64,000 nt of DNA. Origin: Bacillus luti. GTDB lineage: Bacteria; Bacillota; Bacilli; Bacillales; Bacillaceae_G. The notes under the pieces were generated by a model. That model saw only the letters and a list, made by a program, of their open reading frames with translations. It did not search any database and was not told the origin of the DNA. Every line of letters starts with the position of its first letter. Position 1 is the stretch's first letter. Both the position numbers and the translations under genes were made by a program. Shown in pieces: positions 62,647 through 64,000 of this stretch. The DNA lies in contig NZ_MACI01000003.1 of the NCBI RefSeq assembly GCF_001884105.1, positions 62,001 through 126,000 of the forward strand. The letters are read 5' to 3'.

Positions 62647-63207
62647 TTGATTCACTATCGACTTGGACAAACTGTTTTAAGTTATCGTAAGAAAAATAAT
62701 ATGACAATTCGTGAATTCGCTGATTATGCAGGGATTAGTACGTCACTAATTAGTCAAATTGAAAGAGGACATGCCAATCCTTCTTTAAGTGTTTTGGAAT
62801 TAATAGCGAAAGCATTAAATGTACCACTATTTACACTGTTTATTAACGATATTGATACAGATTCACTCATTTCTAAGAAGAAAGATCGAAAGAAAGTATA
62901 TAGGGAAAATAGTGATCACATCGTATATGATGTGTTAACACCGGATTTCATGAAAGCACGTATTGAAATGTTAATGATGGATTTAAATAAAAAAGCAAAT
63001 ACAACAGAAAGTCACTATTCACATGAAGAGAAGGAAGAAATTGCTGTTGTTATGAAAGGAGAAGTGTATGTGGAATTAGAAGGAAAAGAATACTTTTTAG
63101 AAGAAGGTGATGTTGTGCGTATCCCGCCGAACGTGAAGCATCGCTTTTTGAATAAGAGTGATGAAGTGAATCACATCTTGTTTGTGTTGACACCATCTTT
63201 AGGATGA
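62647..63207 (+). CDS. XRE-family regulator with C-terminal cupin domain
   Basis: A 186-residue regulator. The N-terminal helix-turn-helix (LGQTVLSYRKKNNMTIREFA ~6-25; AGISTSLISQIERGHANPSL ~28-47) is followed by a linker and a cupin domain at ~115-183 (SHYSHEEKEEIAVVMKGEVY; LEEGDVVRIPPNVKHRFLNK), with histidines that may bind a ligand or metal. TTG 62647 is the start, with AAAGGGAG upstream. Such regulators often control adjacent carriers, here the divergent EamA gene. Confidence 0.9.
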   Translation: MIHYRLGQTVLSYRKKNNMTIREFADYAGISTSLISQIERGHANPSLSVLELIAKALNVPLFTLFINDIDTDSLISKKKDRKKVYRENSDHIVYDVLTPDFMKARIEMLMMDLNKKANTTESHYSHEEKEEIAVVMKGEVYVELEGKEYFLEEGDVVRIPPNVKHRFLNKSDEVNHILFVLTPSLG

Positions 63208-63242
63208 AAATAAATTGAGTTTTATTATGGGGAGATAGAAAG

Positions 63243-64000
63243 ATGAAAAATAATAGTGTTTTAAAAGATGGGCTTTCAATTATATCTCAATGTAAAAAAG
63301 AAACAAATGATATTTGGCATGCACATTTCGGAGCAGCTGCAATTGCTAGTTATTTTTTCGTGAAAGATAATAATATTGATGAAGAAACAGCACGTAATAT
63401 TTATTCGCAAACAAGGATGATGCTGAATAAGCAAAAAATAGGTGAGATTATTAATCATAAAGAAGAAATTGATTTTCAAATTGCTGAGAATATGATTATA
63501 AAATCTTTGGAACATACGATTGATGAACTTCATTGGGTGGGTCATAACGTTATTTATGCAGCATTAAGCTTATTAGCTATGCAAGAGTTGCGAAATTGGG
63601 GAAATTATCAAGATATTGAGGGGATTACTAACTTGATATTATCGTTTCAAAAAACAATTCCCGGTAGATCATGGATTGGTTTTAAGACGAAAGAAGTAAA
63701 ACAATTACGTATTGAGGACGAGATACAAAGTGAATTGAAAAGTCCGAAACAATTATCGAAATTTATTTTAAATGAGCTAACAAAATTTAATATTATTTAT
63801 CGAGCGGAATCGCATCATGATTTAATTGGGCATATGCTTACTTATTCTCACGCAATCAATATTATGTATGATTTAGGGCATAGAGATATATTTCAACGAG
63901 GGATACGTCCACTTTTGAAACTAGTATACGTACTGCGAGCGAGCCAAAAACTCAAGCCGAATACTGAAATAAATTTACACTCACCTATAGATCGATTACC
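63243..64000 (+). CDS. Hypothetical protein (3' end outside window)
   Basis: An open frame starting MKNNSVLKDGLSIISQCKKE, with GGGGAGATAG before the ATG, runs through the right edge (252 codons visible). It is soluble and helical with repeated histidines (IWHAHFGAAAIASYF near 23-38; DELHWVGHNVIYAALSLL near 94-111; RAESHHDLIGHMLTYSHAIN near 184-203), which could form a metal or haem site. I recognise no family. It is 35 bp after the XRE-cupin gene and may share its transcript. Confidence 0.6.
   Translation, partial: MKNNSVLKDGLSIISQCKKETNDIWHAHFGAAAIASYFFVKDNNIDEETARNIYSQTRMMLNKQKIGEIINHKEEIDFQIAENMIIKSLEHTIDELHWVGHNVIYAALSLLAMQELRNWGNYQDIEGITNLILSFQKTIPGRSWIGFKTKEVKQLRIEDEIQSELKSPKQLSKFILNELTKFNIIYRAESHHDLIGHMLTYSHAINIMYDLGHRDIFQRGIRPLLKLVYVLRASQKLKPNTEINLHSPIDRL

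Overview
The window is a low-GC Firmicutes chromosome segment that fits the Bacillus cereus group (B. cereus / thuringiensis / anthracis). The markers are a complete bacillibactin operon, three bcr1-type repeats with TTTAT target duplications, a Cys-Xaa-Xaa heterocycloanthracin-type bacteriocin precursor, a PagR-like regulator, tandem threonine T-boxes and AGGAGG-type ribosome binding sites with frequent TTG/GTG starts. No rRNA, tRNA, CRISPR array, prophage or intact insertion sequence was seen.

Layout. 1-9.2 kb: the end of a LysE-type exporter, a 3-hydroxyisobutyryl-CoA hydrolase-like enzyme, the SbcD-SbcC nuclease pair, small membrane and regulatory proteins. 9.3-10.7 kb: an OxlT-like MFS carrier behind a short upstream ORF. 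11-26 kb: Fur-controlled dhbACEBF, followed without a clear break by an MbtH-like protein, a 14-TM MFS carrier, an Sfp-type phosphopantetheinyl transferase and an uncharacterised protein that looks like chorismate lyase. Together they make, activate and probably export the catechol siderophore (DHB-Gly-Thr)3. 26-32.7 kb: HU, DUF3891, DinB, an AGCS symporter under a tandem glycine riboswitch, membrane-anchored unknowns, a nucleotidyltransferase and a decayed PhzF gene. 32.8-36.5 kb: an RluF-type pseudouridine synthase and threonyl-tRNA synthetase behind two near-identical T-boxes. 36.5-37.6 kb: a PhlG-like hydrolase beside relics of a TetR regulator and an IS3-type transposase. 37.7-42.5 kb: a BceAB-type ABC transporter and an orphan OppBC-type permease pair. 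42.5-46.1 kb: the bacteriocin precursor between scars of a segmental duplication, then pyruvate oxidase and a ZIP transporter. 46.2-64 kb: accessory genes, including a methyltransferase pseudogene, a DUF2314/DUF2185 protein, an MBL hydrolase, two DUF606 transporters around a Crp/Fnr regulator, an XRE/membrane-protein pair, TetR/MMPL, chloramphenicol acetyltransferase with a translational-attenuation leader, several GNATs (one interrupted by bcr1, one fused to pentapeptide repeats), an EamA transporter and an XRE-cupin regulator.

Most notable: (i) a bcr1 element inserted cleanly inside a GNAT gene, where removing the element plus one TTTAT restores the original frame; (ii) the orphan thiazole-type bacteriocin precursor between duplicated pieces of its two neighbours; (iii) a chorismate-lyase-like gene at the end of the siderophore operon; (iv) a nine-residue leader peptide and RBS-sequestering hairpin before cat; (v) several gene relics (PhzF, methyltransferase, TetR, IS3). 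All assignments come from reading motifs and translations; no database search was run.
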